Under the pieces are notes generated by a model. That model did no database searches. It had not been told where the DNA came from and worked only from the letters and a program-made list of their open reading frames with translations. A DNA stretch of 64,000 nucleotides from positions 186,001-250,000 of the forward strand of contig NZ_CP010803.1 in the NCBI RefSeq assembly GCF_000960975.1, read 5' to 3'. Both the position numbers and the translations under genes were made by a program. This DNA comes from Martelella endophytica (GTDB lineage: Bacteria > Pseudomonadota > Alphaproteobacteria > Rhizobiales > Rhizobiaceae). Shown in pieces: positions 8,476 to 18,053 of the stretch; position 1 is the first letter of the stretch, and each line of letters starts with the position of its first letter.

Positions 8476-9315
8476 ATGCGGACGGGCATCCTTCGCGCGC
8501 CCTCGGCGCTACCGGGCTTCGGACTGAGCTTCGGCATAACCCTGACGCTTCTGTCCGTCATCGTCCTGCTGCCGCTTGCGGCCCTTCTCGGTCGCGGCGC
8601 AACAATCGGCCCCGCCGAACTCTGGACGGTAATCGCCAACCGGCGCGTCCTTGCCGCGCTTTCGCTCTCCTTCCGCGCGGCGCTCGTCGCCTCGCTGTTC
8701 AACCTGGCCTTCGGGTTGCTACTCGCCTGGGTTCTGGTGCGCTACCGGTTTCCCGGAAGGCGGCTCGTCGACGCTGCCGTCGACCTGCCCTTTGCCCTAC
8801 CGACTGCCGTGGCCGGCATCGCCCTGACCGCGCTTTATGCGCCGAACGGCTTCTTCGGCCAGGCCTTCGCGGCCGCCGGCATCAGGATCGCCTATACCGA
8901 ATACGGGATATGGCTGGCGCTGATCTTCGTCGGCATGCCCTTCGTCGTGCGCACCGTTCAGCCGGTGATCGAGGAAGTCGACTCCGAATGCGAAGAGGCG
9001 AGCGCCACCCTTGGCGCAAGCCGCCTCTACACGCTCCGCCGCGTGGTGCTGCCGGTGCTGACGCCGGCGCTGCTCACCGGCTTTGCCCTGGCGCTGGCCC
9101 GCTCGGTGGGGGAATACGGGTCGGTGATCTTCATCGCCGGAAACCTGCCCTACAAGACGGAAATCGCGCCGCTTCTGATCGTCATCCGGCTCGAGGAGTT
9201 CAACTACGATGCCGCCGCGGCGATCGGCATCGCCATGCTGGTGATCGCCTTCACGATCCTCCTCGCCATCAACGCAATCCAGGTCTGGACCAGAAGGAGG
9301 ATCGGCAATGGCTGA
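8476..9315 (+). CDS. cysT: Sulfate ABC transporter permease CysT
   Basis: 279 residues, six predicted membrane segments. The EAA loop that docks the ATPase is [20 protein letters not shown] at about residues 171-190, followed by [38 protein letters not shown], typical of CysT/CysU. Forms the inner-membrane channel with CysW. It lies 3 nt after the binding-protein gene and overlaps cysW by 8 nt, so the operon is tightly coupled. Confidence 0.95.
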   Translation: MRTGILRAPSALPGFGLSFGITLTLLSVIVLLPLAALLGRGATIGPAELWTVIANRRVLAALSLSFRAALVASLFNLAFGLLLAWVLVRYRFPGRRLVDAAVDLPFALPTAVAGIALTALYAPNGFFGQAFAAAGIRIAYTEYGIWLALIFVGMPFVVRTVQPVIEEVDSECEEASATLGASRLYTLRRVVLPVLTPALLTGFALALARSVGEYGSVIFIAGNLPYKTEIAPLLIVIRLEEFNYDAAAAIGIAMLVIAFTILLAINAIQVWTRRRIGNG

Positions 9316-10162
9316 GACCGCATTCATCCCCGTCACCACGGAAAGCAAGCACGCACGCCTGATCCTCTGCATCATCGCCCTGTCGCTGGTCGGCCTGCTG
9401 CTGCTTGCCCCGCTCGCGGTGATCTTCGTGATGGCGCTCGCGGATGGCTTCAGGGCAGCCGTGGAAGGCATCTCCAGCCCCGATGCGCAAAGCGCCATCC
9501 GTCTGACGCTGATCGTCTCGGCCATCGTCGTGCCGCTCAACGCCATCTTCGGCGTCGCCGCCGCCTGGTCGGTCGCCAAGTTCGACTTCCGCGGCAAGGC
9601 GCTGCTGATCACGCTGATCGACCTGCCGTTTTCCGTTTCGCCCGTGGTCGCAGGCCTGTCACTGGTTCTGCTCTTCGGCAGTCACGGTGCCTTCGGCGCC
9701 TGGCTGATCGCGCACGACCTGAAGATCGTCTTCGCCTTTCCCGGGCTTCTCCTGGCGACGCTGTTCGTCACCTTCCCGTTCATTGCCCGGGAGCTCATCC
9801 CCGTCATGATCGAACAGGGTCGCGCCGAGGAGGAAGCCGCTCTGACGCTCGGCGCTTCGGGCTGGCGCGTGTTCTGCACCGTAACGCTTCCCAACATTCG
9901 CTGGGCGCTGCTCTACGGCGTGCTGCTGTGCAATGCCCGGGCGATGGGTGAGTTCGGCGCCGTTGCCGTGGTGTCCGGCAAGATCCGCGGCGAGACGACC
10001 ACGATGCCGATCATGATCGAGATGCTCTACAACGAATATCTTTCAGTTGCAGCCTTCTCGCTCGCCGCCCTGCTCGCCCTGCTTTCCCTTGTCACCCTCG
10101 CGCTCAAATCCCTGCTCGAATGGCGTTATGCCGGCCAACTCGCCGCCACCCGGCGGCACTGA
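9308..10162 (+). CDS. cysW: Sulfate ABC transporter permease CysW
   Basis: 284 residues with six hydrophobic segments. CysW signatures are [26 protein letters not shown], the EAA loop [20 protein letters not shown] and [25 protein letters not shown]. Second half of the sulfate channel. Start ATG lies 8 nt inside cysT, preceded by an AGGAGG site within the cysT coding sequence. cysA follows after 15 nt. Confidence 0.95.
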   Translation: MAETAFIPVTTESKHARLILCIIALSLVGLLLLAPLAVIFVMALADGFRAAVEGISSPDAQSAIRLTLIVSAIVVPLNAIFGVAAAWSVAKFDFRGKALLITLIDLPFSVSPVVAGLSLVLLFGSHGAFGAWLIAHDLKIVFAFPGLLLATLFVTFPFIARELIPVMIEQGRAEEEAALTLGASGWRVFCTVTLPNIRWALLYGVLLCNARAMGEFGAVAVVSGKIRGETTTMPIMIEMLYNEYLSVAAFSLAALLALLSLVTLALKSLLEWRYAGQLAATRRH

Positions 10163-10177
10163 AGGAGGACTGATCCG

Positions 10178-10897
10178 ATGCATATCGAAATCGATGAACT
10201 GGCGAAGGAATTCGACACCACGCGGGCGCTGCATCCGGTGTCGCTGTCAATTCCCTCGGGCGCCCTCGTGGCCCTCCTCGGCCCCTCGGGCTCCGGCAAG
10301 ACCACGCTGCTGCGCATCCTCGGCGGACTTGAATTCCCGTCCTCCGGACGTGTGCTGTTCGAGGGAACCGATGCGACGGGCCTTACCGTACAGAAGCGCC
10401 GCGCCGGCTTCGTCTTCCAGCACTACGCGCTCTTCCGCCACATGACGGTGTTCGAGAACATTGCTTACGGACTGAGGGCGCGCAAGCGCAGCGAAAGGCC
10501 GCCGGAGGCGGAGATCGTCCGGCGGGTAAACCGGCTTCTGGAGATGATCCAGCTTCCCGATATCGGCACGCGATATCCGAGCCAGCTTTCCGGCGGTCAG
10601 CGCCAGCGGGTTGCCCTTGCGCGCGCACTCGCGATCGAGCCGCGCATGCTGCTTCTCGACGAGCCTTTCGGCGCACTCGACGCCAAGGTCCGAAAGGAAC
10701 TCCGCCAGGGGCTCCGCCATATCCATGATTCGACCGGGCTGACGACGATCTTCGTCACCCACGATCAGGAGGAGGCGATGGAACTTGCCGATCTTGTGGT
10801 GGTGATGTCGATGGGCCGGATCGAACAGGCCGGCAAGCCCGCCGACATCCGCGCCCGCCCCGCCACCGAATTCGTCCGCGCCTTCACAACGGCCTGA
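10178..10897 (+). CDS. cysA: Sulfate ABC transporter ATPase CysA, short form
   Basis: 239 residues. Walker [18 protein letters not shown]-loop [22 protein letters not shown], signature [15 protein letters not shown], Walker [13 protein letters not shown] and the switch His ([10 protein letters not shown]) are all present, so the ATPase core is complete. Most CysA proteins are about 340-360 residues with a C-terminal TOBE-like regulatory domain. Here the frame stops directly after the core ([13 protein letters not shown]), so that domain is absent. Last gene of the operon, preceded by a GGAGG site. Confidence 0.93.
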   Translation: MHIEIDELAKEFDTTRALHPVSLSIPSGALVALLGPSGSGKTTLLRILGGLEFPSSGRVLFEGTDATGLTVQKRRAGFVFQHYALFRHMTVFENIAYGLRARKRSERPPEAEIVRRVNRLLEMIQLPDIGTRYPSQLSGGQRQRVALARALAIEPRMLLLDEPFGALDAKVRKELRQGLRHIHDSTGLTTIFVTHDQEEAMELADLVVVMSMGRIEQAGKPADIRARPATEFVRAFTTA

Positions 10898-10964
10898 GGG
10901 ACCGCCGGCGCACGCAATCGCGTGGGCACGAAACGCCAAACATATCAGAATGTTGAAAGTGAAT

Positions 10965-11051
10965 TGGTGCCCAGAAGAGGACTCGAACCTCCACACCCTT
11001 GCGAGTACCAGCACCTGAAGCTGGCGCGTCTACCAATTCCGCCATCTGGGC
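10965..11051 (-). tRNA. tRNA-Leu (anticodon CAG)
   Basis: On the minus strand the sequence begins GCCCAGATGGCGGAATTGG and ends GTCCTCTTCTGGGCACCA. The 7-bp acceptor stem pairs GCCCAGA with TCTGGGC. The anticodon stem CCAGC/GCTGG encloses TTCAGGT, giving anticodon CAG for CUG codons. A long variable arm (class II), GGTTCGAGTCC T-arm and an encoded CCA tail fit tRNA-Leu. Total 87 nt. Confidence 0.97.
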
Positions 11052-11061
11052 AATGACGGCT

Positions 11062-11090
11062 CGTTTAAGAGGCGCGCGGAGATTAGTCAA
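11062..11090 (-). promoter_or_regulatory. Likely promoter of tRNA-Leu
   Basis: On the minus strand TTGACT (11090-11085), a 17-nt spacer, then TAAACG (11067-11062), ending 10 nt before the tRNA. The -35 box is good and the -10 box is weak. The -35 box overlaps the stop codon of the SelW-like gene. Confidence 0.5.
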
Positions 11091-11455
11091 CGGGTATTTG
11101 AATTTTTCGTCTCAAAAAATTCATGTTGGCCGCCGCGCCTCCCGGGCGGGCTGTCAACCGCGCCCTCAGCTTCGCCGATGCGGTCGACATGGCCGAGATC
11201 GCGCTCGGGATCGATGATGTCGCGGACACGCTGTTTCAGCTCCTTGGGACCGGGGAAACCGCCATCGCGCTTGCGTTCCCAGATCAAGGTCTCGTCGAGC
11301 CAGATCTCGAAGATGCCTCCGGTGCGCGGCTCGAGCGTCACGGCGCCAAGTTCCATCGAGAAAGTGCTGAGCAGTTCCTGCGCCATCCATGCCGAACGCA
11401 TCAGCCAGTTGCACATGCTGCAATAGACAATCCTGACCTTCGGTTTCTCGTCCAT
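11087..11455 (-). CDS. SelT/SelW/SelH-family (Rdx) protein, cysteine form
   Basis: 122 residues from the ATG at 11455 (MDEKPKVRIVYCSMCNW). The redox motif is C12-S-M-C15 after the first beta-strand, as in bacterial SelW-like proteins that carry Cys instead of selenocysteine. GAVTLEPRTGGIFEIWLDETLIWERK...GFPGPKELKQRVRDIIDP completes the thioredoxin-like Rdx fold. Probably a cytoplasmic thiol-redox protein; the partner is unknown. The last 25 residues (after DPERDLGH) are polar and not part of the fold. An upstream extension of 20 residues is open but unlikely. Confidence 0.9.
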   Translation of the reverse strand: MDEKPKVRIVYCSMCNWLMRSAWMAQELLSTFSMELGAVTLEPRTGGIFEIWLDETLIWERKRDGGFPGPKELKQRVRDIIDPERDLGHVDRIGEAEGAVDSPPGRRGGQHEFFETKNSNTR

Positions 11456-11618
11456 CTGTCGTCTCCACACTGCCGGTTTCCCAAGCCATAGCAGGCTTCG
11501 GCCATATGGCAACAACCGCTTTCAGGCCGAACCGCGGCTCTGCCTGGAACCAAACTTCGCCCTCGGCAGTTGCTTTTCGAGGCGAAATGCGCCTTTCTAC
11601 CCTAAAGGAATTTTGTGG

Positions 11619-12155
11619 ATGAGTGTCACTTTGAAAATCGCACCGATCACGGCTCTGGCCGTCAGCACCTTGCTGATCGCAGGCTGCACCACTTACGACC
11701 AGCAGCGCTATACGCCGCCGCCGGCGCAGCAGCCGCAGCAGCCGACCTCCATGGTCGATGGCCAGTGGCTCGACAAGAACGGCATCATCTCGAACTTCTA
11801 CGCCGGCACCTTCGAGACCCGTACCAGCGACACCAACCAGGTGCTGGCGACCGGTACGTATACCGAAGTCGGCAACAACGTCGTCGAAATCGATCTGACC
11901 TCGGTGCTGCGCCAGACCAGGAGCCGGGTCAACTGCGCCGTCGTCAGCAACTATCTGATGAACTGCACACCGAGCCAGGGCTCGCAATTCTCGCTCTACA
12001 AGCCCGCAAACGCCCCGATCGGCTTCACCCTCGACAACGTGCCTGTGGCAAGTGCCACGCCGCCGTCGACGGCAGCACAGGCCAATCCGATGGGTTCCGC
12101 AGCGCCAGCGGCCGTCGGCACCTTCTCGTCATCGCAGATGGGCGTCACCTTCTGA
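11619..12155 (+). CDS. Omp10-like outer-membrane lipoprotein
   Basis: 178 residues. The signal peptide ends in lipobox LIAGC with lipidated Cys at residue 23. The core WLDKNGIISNFYAGTFETRTSDTNQ, then VVEIDLTSVLRQTRSRVNCAVV and MNCTPSQGSQFSLYKPA, strongly resembles Brucella lipoprotein Omp10 as I recall it. A Pro/Gln linker follows the lipid Cys. Beyond the Omp10 core lies an extra tail of about 45 Ala/Ser/Pro-rich residues. ATG 11619 is chosen because AAAGGA lies 9 nt upstream; a TTG at 11613 is too close. Function in the family: surface antigen, no known activity. Confidence 0.85.
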   Translation: MSVTLKIAPITALAVSTLLIAGCTTYDQQRYTPPPAQQPQQPTSMVDGQWLDKNGIISNFYAGTFETRTSDTNQVLATGTYTEVGNNVVEIDLTSVLRQTRSRVNCAVVSNYLMNCTPSQGSQFSLYKPANAPIGFTLDNVPVASATPPSTAAQANPMGSAAPAAVGTFSSSQMGVTF

Positions 12156-12179
12156 GCGAGGGCCGCCGCAGGGCAGGAT

Positions 12180-12222
12180 GCCGGGCCTGATTGGCGAAGC
12201 GAGCGCTTCCCCGGCTAATTTG
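12180..12222 (+). terminator. Possible terminator after the Omp10-like gene
   Basis: GCCGGG (12180-12185) can pair with CCCGGC (12210-12215), with an inner GAAGCG-AG-CGCTTC hairpin at 12196-12209, followed by TAATTTG. The T-run is poor. The rest of the 189-bp gap to the nucleotidase gene shows no gene. Confidence 0.35.
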
Positions 12223-12344
12223 ACCAGAAAGTCAAAAAAGTCTTTTCCAGCTCTTGACGACAGGGCGAAAAGCATCGTCACATTCGTTCGTTACGTTTTG
12301 ACGGCGGCTTGGCCGCGTTGCCTTTCGAAAACAGGAGTTTGGTC

Positions 12345-13964
12345 ATGAATTCCCTTTCCCGGGCCGCCGTTCTGGCGGCCTCCGTGGTACTCGCATCCAC
12401 GGGAAGCGCCTTTGCCGATTTCGATCTCGAGATCCTGCACAATAACGATTTCCATTCGCGTTTCGATTCCATCAACGGCTATGATTCCGCGTGCTCGGCA
12501 GAGGACGAGACCGCCGGCGAGTGCTTCGGCGGCGCCGCACGGCTGCTGACCGCCGTCAACGAGACCCGCGATGCGCTCGAAGCCGAGGGCAAGAACGTCA
12601 TCCTGCTGAACGCCGGCGACAACTTCCAGGGGTCGCTGTTCTACACGACCTACAAGGGCGCGATGGAAGCCGAGTTCATGAACATGCTCGGCTATGACGC
12701 GATGACGGTCGGCAATCACGAATTCGACGACAGCGAAGACGGGCTGAAGACCTTCCTCGACATCGTCACTTTCCCGGTCGTCACCGCCAATGTGAAGACC
12801 AATGCCGATTCGACCGTTAGCGGCATGATCGAGCCTTCGATCGTGCTCGATATCGACGGTGAGAAGGTCGGCATCATCGGCGCCGTGACCAATGACACGC
12901 CGGAACTCGCAAGCCCCGGCAAGAACATCGACATCACCGTCGATGTCGACGCGATCACCGCCGAGGTCAAGAAACTCACCGATGAGGGCGTCAACAAGAT
13001 CATCGCGCTGACCCATGTCGGCTATCCGCGCGACCTTGCCGCGATCGCCGTCATCCCCGGCGTCGATGTCGTCGTCGGCGGCCATTCGCACACGCTGCTT
13101 TCCAACACCGACGAGAAGGCGGAAGGCCCCTACCCGACCATGGTCGACAATCCGGACGGCTACCAGGTTCCGGTCGTTCAGGCCAACCAGTATGGCAAGT
13201 ATCTCGGCGATCTCGACGTCGTCTTCAATGATGACGGCGTCGTTACATCGGCCAAGGGCGATCCGATCCTGCTCGACGCCTCGTTCGAACCGGATGCCGA
13301 TGTCACCGCCTGGATTGCTGAAAAGGCCAAGCCGATCGAGGCCCTGAAGACGAGGGAAGTCGGCGAATCGACGGCGCAGATCGTCGGCGACCGCAATGTC
13401 TGCCGTGCCGAAGAGTGCTCGATGGGCAACCTCGTCGCCGATGCCATGCTTGCGCGTGTCAAGGACCAGGGCATCACGCTCGCCATCCAGAACGGCGGTG
13501 GCGTTCGCGCCTCGATCGATGAAGGCCCCGTGACCATGGGCGAAGTGCTGACGGTTCTGCCCTTCCAGAACACGATCGCCACCTTCCAGCTCAAGGGCTC
13601 GGACGTCGTGGCCGCGCTTGAGAACGGCCTCTCCCAGATCGAAGAGGGCGCCGGCCGTTTCCCGCAGGTTTCCGGCATGAAATACACCTATGACCTCAGC
13701 AAGGAGCCGGGCAGCCGCGTCGTTTCCGTCGAGGTTGCCGACGGCAATGGAGGTTTCGCACCGATCGAGCCGGAAACGGTCTATGGCGTTGTCACCAACA
13801 ACTTCATGCGTTCCGGCGGCGATGGCTACGCCGTCTTCGCCGACGAAGGCATGAATGCCTATGATTTCGGGCCCAACCTCGAAGACGCCGTTGCAGAATA
13901 TCTCGGCACCAACAGCCCTTATACGCCGTACACGGATGGCCGCATTACCAATGTCGCCAAGTAA
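12345..13964 (+). CDS. Periplasmic 5'-nucleotidase / UshA-like metallophosphatase
   Basis: 539 residues from ATG 12345, which follows an AGGAG site; a 12-residue longer reading lacks signal-peptide character. A Sec signal peptide ends at SAFA. The calcineurin-like metal motifs are in order: ILHNNDFHSRFD, LNAGDNFQGS, TVGNHEFD, ALTHVG and VVGGHSHT. The C-terminal substrate domain has NLVADAMLARV and AIQNGGGVRASI plus VLPFQNTI. It removes phosphate from nucleotides (or hydrolyses UDP-sugars) in the periplasm, yielding nucleosides. A purine/pyrimidine uptake module lies about 4 kb downstream. Confidence 0.93.
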   Translation: MNSLSRAAVLAASVVLASTGSAFADFDLEILHNNDFHSRFDSINGYDSACSAEDETAGECFGGAARLLTAVNETRDALEAEGKNVILLNAGDNFQGSLFYTTYKGAMEAEFMNMLGYDAMTVGNHEFDDSEDGLKTFLDIVTFPVVTANVKTNADSTVSGMIEPSIVLDIDGEKVGIIGAVTNDTPELASPGKNIDITVDVDAITAEVKKLTDEGVNKIIALTHVGYPRDLAAIAVIPGVDVVVGGHSHTLLSNTDEKAEGPYPTMVDNPDGYQVPVVQANQYGKYLGDLDVVFNDDGVVTSAKGDPILLDASFEPDADVTAWIAEKAKPIEALKTREVGESTAQIVGDRNVCRAEECSMGNLVADAMLARVKDQGITLAIQNGGGVRASIDEGPVTMGEVLTVLPFQNTIATFQLKGSDVVAALENGLSQIEEGAGRFPQVSGMKYTYDLSKEPGSRVVSVEVADGNGGFAPIEPETVYGVVTNNFMRSGGDGYAVFADEGMNAYDFGPNLEDAVAEYLGTNSPYTPYTDGRITNVAK

Positions 13965-13986
13965 GCTGTCATAGCTTTGCAGACGA

Positions 13987-14020
13987 GATGGCCCGGCGAT
14001 CGCGCCGGGCCATCTTGCTA
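13987..14020 (+). terminator. Rho-independent terminator after the 5'-nucleotidase gene
   Basis: Perfect 12-bp stem GATGGCCCGGCG / CGCCGGGCCATC with ATCG loop, followed by TTGCTATT. It lies 22 bp after the nucleotidase stop. Confidence 0.8.
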
Positions 14021-14139
14021 TTGCCGGAACGGCGGGCGATATGCCGCAATCGGTAATCTGGAACCACACCGTCGACGTATTATATTGAGGGCTGCAAACG
14101 CGCCGCACTTTGCTCACGACTGACACAGGATCAACATCC

Positions 14140-15177
14140 ATGACCGACATCCACGCCATAAGGCCGGAAAATCATCCTGAAATCGCGATTGGGAAAGTCG
14201 GTGTCCTGCTCGTCAATCTCGGGACCCCGGACGGCACGGACAAGAAATCGATGCGCCGCTATCTGGAGGAATTCCTGACCGACAAGCGCGTCATCGAATG
14301 GCCGCGCGCACTCTGGTACCCGATCCTCTACGGCATCGTGCTTGCCCGCCGGCCCGCCAAGGTGGGCAAGGCCTATGAATCGATCTGGAACCGTGATCTC
14401 GACGAGAGCTATCTGCGCACCTACACCCGCAATCAGGCCGTAAATCTTGCCGCCACCTTTGCCGGCAATCCCAACATCGTCGTTGACTGGGCGATGCGCT
14501 ATGGCAACCCGTCGATCCCGGACAAGATAGCCGAACTGAAGGCTGAAGGCTGTGACCGGATCGTGCTCTACCCGCTCTATCCGCAATATGCCGCCTCGAC
14601 CACCGCGACGGTCAACGACAAGGCCTTCCAGGCGCTCCTGAAGATGCGGTGGCAGCCGGCGCTCAGAACCGTGCCGCCCTATCACGATGACCCCGTCTAC
14701 ATCGATGCGCTGGCGCGCTCTGTGGAAGCCCATCTCGCGAAGCTCGACTGGGAACCGGAGATGCTGATCACCTCGTTCCACGGCATTCCGGTCTCCTATT
14801 TCAAGAAGGGCGATCCCTATCACTGCCAGTGCCGCAAGACAGGTCGCCTGCTGCGCGAGCGTCTCGGCCTTTCCGAGGACAAGTTCATGGTCACCTTCCA
14901 GTCCCGCTTCGGGCCGGAAGAATGGCTGCAGCCCTATACCGACAAGACCGTCGAAATGCTGGCGCAAAAGGGTGTTAAGCGCATCGCCGTGATGAACCCC
15001 GGTTTCGTCTCCGACTGTCTCGAGACACTCGAGGAGATCGGCGAACAGGCCCATGAAAGCTTCATCGAGAACGGCGGCGAGCACTTCACCCATATTCCCT
15101 GTCTCAACGACAGCGAAGATGGTATGCGGGTGATCGAGCATGTCGTGTCCCGTGAACTCAAGGGCTGGATAAACTGA
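14140..15177 (+). CDS. hemH: Ferrochelatase
   Basis: 345 residues. Inserts Fe2+ into protoporphyrin IX in the last step of heme synthesis. Family landmarks are [13 protein letters not shown] at the N-terminus, the active-site [22 protein letters not shown] (catalytic His in SFHG) and [17 protein letters not shown] with the conserved Glu. Start ATG 14140 has CAGGA upstream; a reading beginning 10 codons earlier has no advantage. Stands alone between a terminator and the stomatin gene 35 bp downstream. Confidence 0.97.
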   Translation: MTDIHAIRPENHPEIAIGKVGVLLVNLGTPDGTDKKSMRRYLEEFLTDKRVIEWPRALWYPILYGIVLARRPAKVGKAYESIWNRDLDESYLRTYTRNQAVNLAATFAGNPNIVVDWAMRYGNPSIPDKIAELKAEGCDRIVLYPLYPQYAASTTATVNDKAFQALLKMRWQPALRTVPPYHDDPVYIDALARSVEAHLAKLDWEPEMLITSFHGIPVSYFKKGDPYHCQCRKTGRLLRERLGLSEDKFMVTFQSRFGPEEWLQPYTDKTVEMLAQKGVKRIAVMNPGFVSDCLETLEEIGEQAHESFIENGGEHFTHIPCLNDSEDGMRVIEHVVSRELKGWIN

Positions 15178-15212
15178 ACAAGGTCGGCACACCGGCCAAC
15201 GGAGGAAATGAC

Positions 15213-16220
15213 ATGGATATGCTGACAGGCTTTTCCGTTACCATCATCGTGCTGGCCTTTCTGGTGCTGCTCACGCTCTTTGCCGGCATCAAGACCGTGC
15301 CGCAGGGCTATGGCTATACCGTCGAGCGCTTCGGCCGGTATACCCGCACGCTGACGCCCGGCCTCAACCTGATCATTCCGTTCATCGACACGATCGGCAA
15401 GCGCATCAACGTGATGGAGCAGGTGCTCGACGTGCCCGAGCAGGAAGTCATCACCCGCGACAATGCCAGCGTGGAAGCCGATGCGGTCGCCTTCTACCAG
15501 ATCCTCAATCCCGCAAGCGCCGCCTATCAGGTTGCCAATCTGGAGATGGCGATCCTGAACCTGACCATGACCAATATCCGCTCGGTGATGGGCTCCATGG
15601 ATCTCGACGAACTGCTGTCCAACCGCGATTCGATCAACGAACGTCTCCTGCGTGTCGTCGATCTCGCGGTCGAACCGTGGGGCGTGAAGGTCACCCGTAT
15701 CGAGATCAAGGACATCCGCCCGCCGACCGACCTTGTCGAAGCCATGGGCCGGCAGATGAAGGCCGAGCGCGAAAAACGCGCCCAGATCCTTGAGGCGGAA
15801 GGCAGCAAGACAGCGCAGATCCTGCGTTCGGAAGGCTCCAAGCAATCCGCCATTCTGGAAGCCGAGGGCGAGCGCGAAGCCGCCTTCCGCGAGGCCGAGG
15901 CCCGCGAACGTCTGGCAGAGGCGGAAGCCAACGCCACCCGCTCCGTCTCGCTTGCGATCGCCGAGGGCGATGTTGCCGCGATCAACTACTTCGTCGCGCA
16001 GAAATATACCGAAGCCATGGCTTCGATCGGCACTGCGAAGAACTCCAAGGTGGTGCTGATGCCGATGGAAGCGTCCTCACTCATCGGCTCGCTCGGCGGC
16101 ATCGGCCAGATCGCCCGCGAAGTCTTCGGCTCGGATGGAGATGCAGGTGCCACCACACAGCCGCGCCCGTCCCGTTCGACACCTACGGTAGGCGCCCGTC
16201 GCCCCGATAGCGAAAGCTGA
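15213..16220 (+). CDS. SPFH/stomatin-family membrane protein (QmcA-like)
   Basis: 335 residues. One N-terminal membrane segment ([18 protein letters not shown]), then the SPFH domain: [69 protein letters not shown] long Ala/Glu-rich coiled coil follows (residues about 190-260: [17 protein letters not shown], repeated [21 protein letters not shown]). These proteins scaffold inner-membrane microdomains and often bind proteases. Paired with an nfeD gene 5 nt downstream, the usual arrangement. Confidence 0.95.
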   Translation: MDMLTGFSVTIIVLAFLVLLTLFAGIKTVPQGYGYTVERFGRYTRTLTPGLNLIIPFIDTIGKRINVMEQVLDVPEQEVITRDNASVEADAVAFYQILNPASAAYQVANLEMAILNLTMTNIRSVMGSMDLDELLSNRDSINERLLRVVDLAVEPWGVKVTRIEIKDIRPPTDLVEAMGRQMKAEREKRAQILEAEGSKTAQILRSEGSKQSAILEAEGEREAAFREAEARERLAEAEANATRSVSLAIAEGDVAAINYFVAQKYTEAMASIGTAKNSKVVLMPMEASSLIGSLGGIGQIAREVFGSDGDAGATTQPRPSRSTPTVGARRPDSES

Positions 16221-16225
16221 CGCCA

Positions 16226-16690
16226 ATGGATCTGGTCGGCATCATCTCATCGACAGGCCCGTGGGGCTGGATCATTGCCGGCCTGCTGCTGCTCGTCGCA
16301 GAACTCATCGTGCCCGGCGTGTTCCTGATGTGGATCGGCATCGCCGCACTCGTTCTCGGCATCCTGTCGCTGGTGCTCTGGCCGTTCGGCTTCTGGGGCT
16401 GGCAGTTGCAGCTTCTGCTGTTTGCAGTCTTTACGGCGGCGAGCATCATCATCGGCCGGCGCGTTCTGTCGAACCACGATACCGCCTCCGACCAGCCTTT
16501 CCTCAACCAGCGCGCGGCCGGTCTTGTCGGCCGCACGGCAGTGCTGATCGAACCGATTGACGGCGGACGCGGCCGCATAAAGCTCGACGACACGATCTGG
16601 GTCGTCGAGGGTCCTGACCTTGCCGCCGGCACGCATGTGCGCATCGTCTCCGGCGACGGCCGCAATCTCACCGTCGCGCCGGTGGAATAG
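16226..16690 (+). CDS. NfeD-like membrane protein
   Basis: 154 residues. Two or three N-terminal membrane segments (WGWIIAGLLLLVAELIVPGVFLMWIGIAALVLGILSLVLW) and a C-terminal OB-fold NfeD domain (AAGLVGRTAVLIEPIDGGRGRIKLDDTIWVVEGPDLAAGTHVRIVSGDGRNLTV). It is the short NfeD type without the ClpP-like protease domain. Partner of the SPFH protein upstream (YbbK/YbbL-type pair). Ends 2 nt from the convergent cytosine deaminase gene. Confidence 0.95.
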   Translation: MDLVGIISSTGPWGWIIAGLLLLVAELIVPGVFLMWIGIAALVLGILSLVLWPFGFWGWQLQLLLFAVFTAASIIIGRRVLSNHDTASDQPFLNQRAAGLVGRTAVLIEPIDGGRGRIKLDDTIWVVEGPDLAAGTHVRIVSGDGRNLTVAPVE

Positions 16691-16692
16691 CC

Positions 16693-17991
16693 TCAGTCGC
16701 GGGCCGGACGACCGGTCGGGTTGAAGCCGCAATCGAGACTTCCCGGCCGGCCGGGAAGCGAAAGTGCGGCGACCTTCGGCTCAACCTTCGAAATCACCTT
16801 GCCATTGCGCATCACGATAAGTCGCGCCGGCTTCAGCCGAAGCGCCTCGATGACATCCTCGGCCTGCAGCATCACCAGATTGGCTTGATTACCCACCGAG
16901 AGCCCGTAACCATCGAGCCCGAGCGCCTTGGCCGAATTGACGGTGATGCAGTCGAAGATCGCCTTCTTGTCCTCGATACTCGCCATCTGCGTCACGTGGA
17001 TCGCCATGTGGGCAACCTCCAGCATGTCGCCCGAGCCCATCGAATACCAGGGGTCCATCACACAGTCATGGCCGAAGGCGACATTGATGCCGGCAGCGAG
17101 GAGTTCGCGCACCCGCGTCATGCCGCGCCGCTTCGGATAGGTATCGTGCCGGCCCTGCAGCATGATGTTGATCAGCGGATTTGGAATGGCGTTGATCTCG
17201 GCCTCCGCGATCAGCGGGATCAGCTTCGAGACATAGTAATTGTCCATCGAATGCATCGAGGTCAGATGCGAACCCGCGACCCGGCCCTGCAGTCCATGGC
17301 GAACGGTCTCGGCCGCCAGCGTCTCGATGTGGCGCGACATCGGATCGTCGGTCTCGTCGCAATGCATGTCGACCGACAGGCCACGCTCGGCGGCGATACG
17401 GCAGAGTGCTGCGACGGACTTCGCGCCATCGTCCATGGTGCGTTCGAAATGCGGAATGCCGCCGACGACATCGACGCCCATGTCGAGGGCACGGTTCAGC
17501 GATGCCTCGCCGTCTTTCGCGCGGTAATACCCATCCTGCGGGAAGGCGACGAGCTGCAGGTCGATATAGGGTGCAACCTTCTCCTTGACCTCAAGCATCG
17601 CCTCGACGGTCGTCAATTTCGGATCGGAGGTATCGACGTGGGTGCGGATGTGGAGCAGCCCTTGAGACACGGCGAGATCGCAATAGGAAAGCGCCCGCTC
17701 CACAAGTGCCTCGACAGTCAGAGTCGGCCGCAGCTCGCCCCAGAGCGCAATGCCTTCGAGCAGCGTTCCGGAGACATTCATGCGCGGCAGGCCGAGCGAC
17801 AGCGTCGCGTCCATGTGGAAATGCGGATCGACGAAGGGCGGCGAGATCAGTCGGCCCGTGGCGTCGATGGTCTCGGCGGCCTCCGCCACAAGGTTTGCCT
17901 CGATGGCTGCGATCCTGCCACCGGCAATGGCAATGTCCATGCCTGTGCGGCCATCGGGAAGGTTGGCATTCTTGATGATCAGATCGAACAT
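16693..17991 (-). CDS. codA: Cytosine deaminase-type amidohydrolase
   Basis: 432 residues. Converts cytosine to uracil plus ammonia; close relatives also act on isoguanine or creatinine. The HxH metal motif is VDPHFHMD (near residue 57). Further metal and catalytic residues are in DMHCDETDDPMSRHIETLA (His, Glu), GSHLTSMHSMD (His) and FGHDCVMDPWYSMGSGDML (Asp), the typical CodA order. C-terminal DGYGLSVGNQANLVMLQAEDVIEALR is the second half of the composite beta-sandwich. It follows the nucleobase/nucleoside ABC genes on the same strand, separated by 230 bp with a palindromic repeat. Confidence 0.93.
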   Translation of the reverse strand: MFDLIIKNANLPDGRTGMDIAIAGGRIAAIEANLVAEAAETIDATGRLISPPFVDPHFHMDATLSLGLPRMNVSGTLLEGIALWGELRPTLTVEALVERALSYCDLAVSQGLLHIRTHVDTSDPKLTTVEAMLEVKEKVAPYIDLQLVAFPQDGYYRAKDGEASLNRALDMGVDVVGGIPHFERTMDDGAKSVAALCRIAAERGLSVDMHCDETDDPMSRHIETLAAETVRHGLQGRVAGSHLTSMHSMDNYYVSKLIPLIAEAEINAIPNPLINIMLQGRHDTYPKRRGMTRVRELLAAGINVAFGHDCVMDPWYSMGSGDMLEVAHMAIHVTQMASIEDKKAIFDCITVNSAKALGLDGYGLSVGNQANLVMLQAEDVIEALRLKPARLIVMRNGKVISKVEPKVAALSLPGRPGSLDCGFNPTGRPARD

Positions 17992-18053
17992 GGTTTTTGC
18001 CTTTTCTCATTGCGAGCGGTGCGCTTTGCGCCTGCCTCGCCTATCTCGCTTCC

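Noticed and set aside
12291..14159. 622-codon open frame on the minus strand opposite the 5'-nucleotidase gene
   Set aside because: It crosses the terminator at 13987-14020 and lacks any domain; the plus-strand gene is certain.
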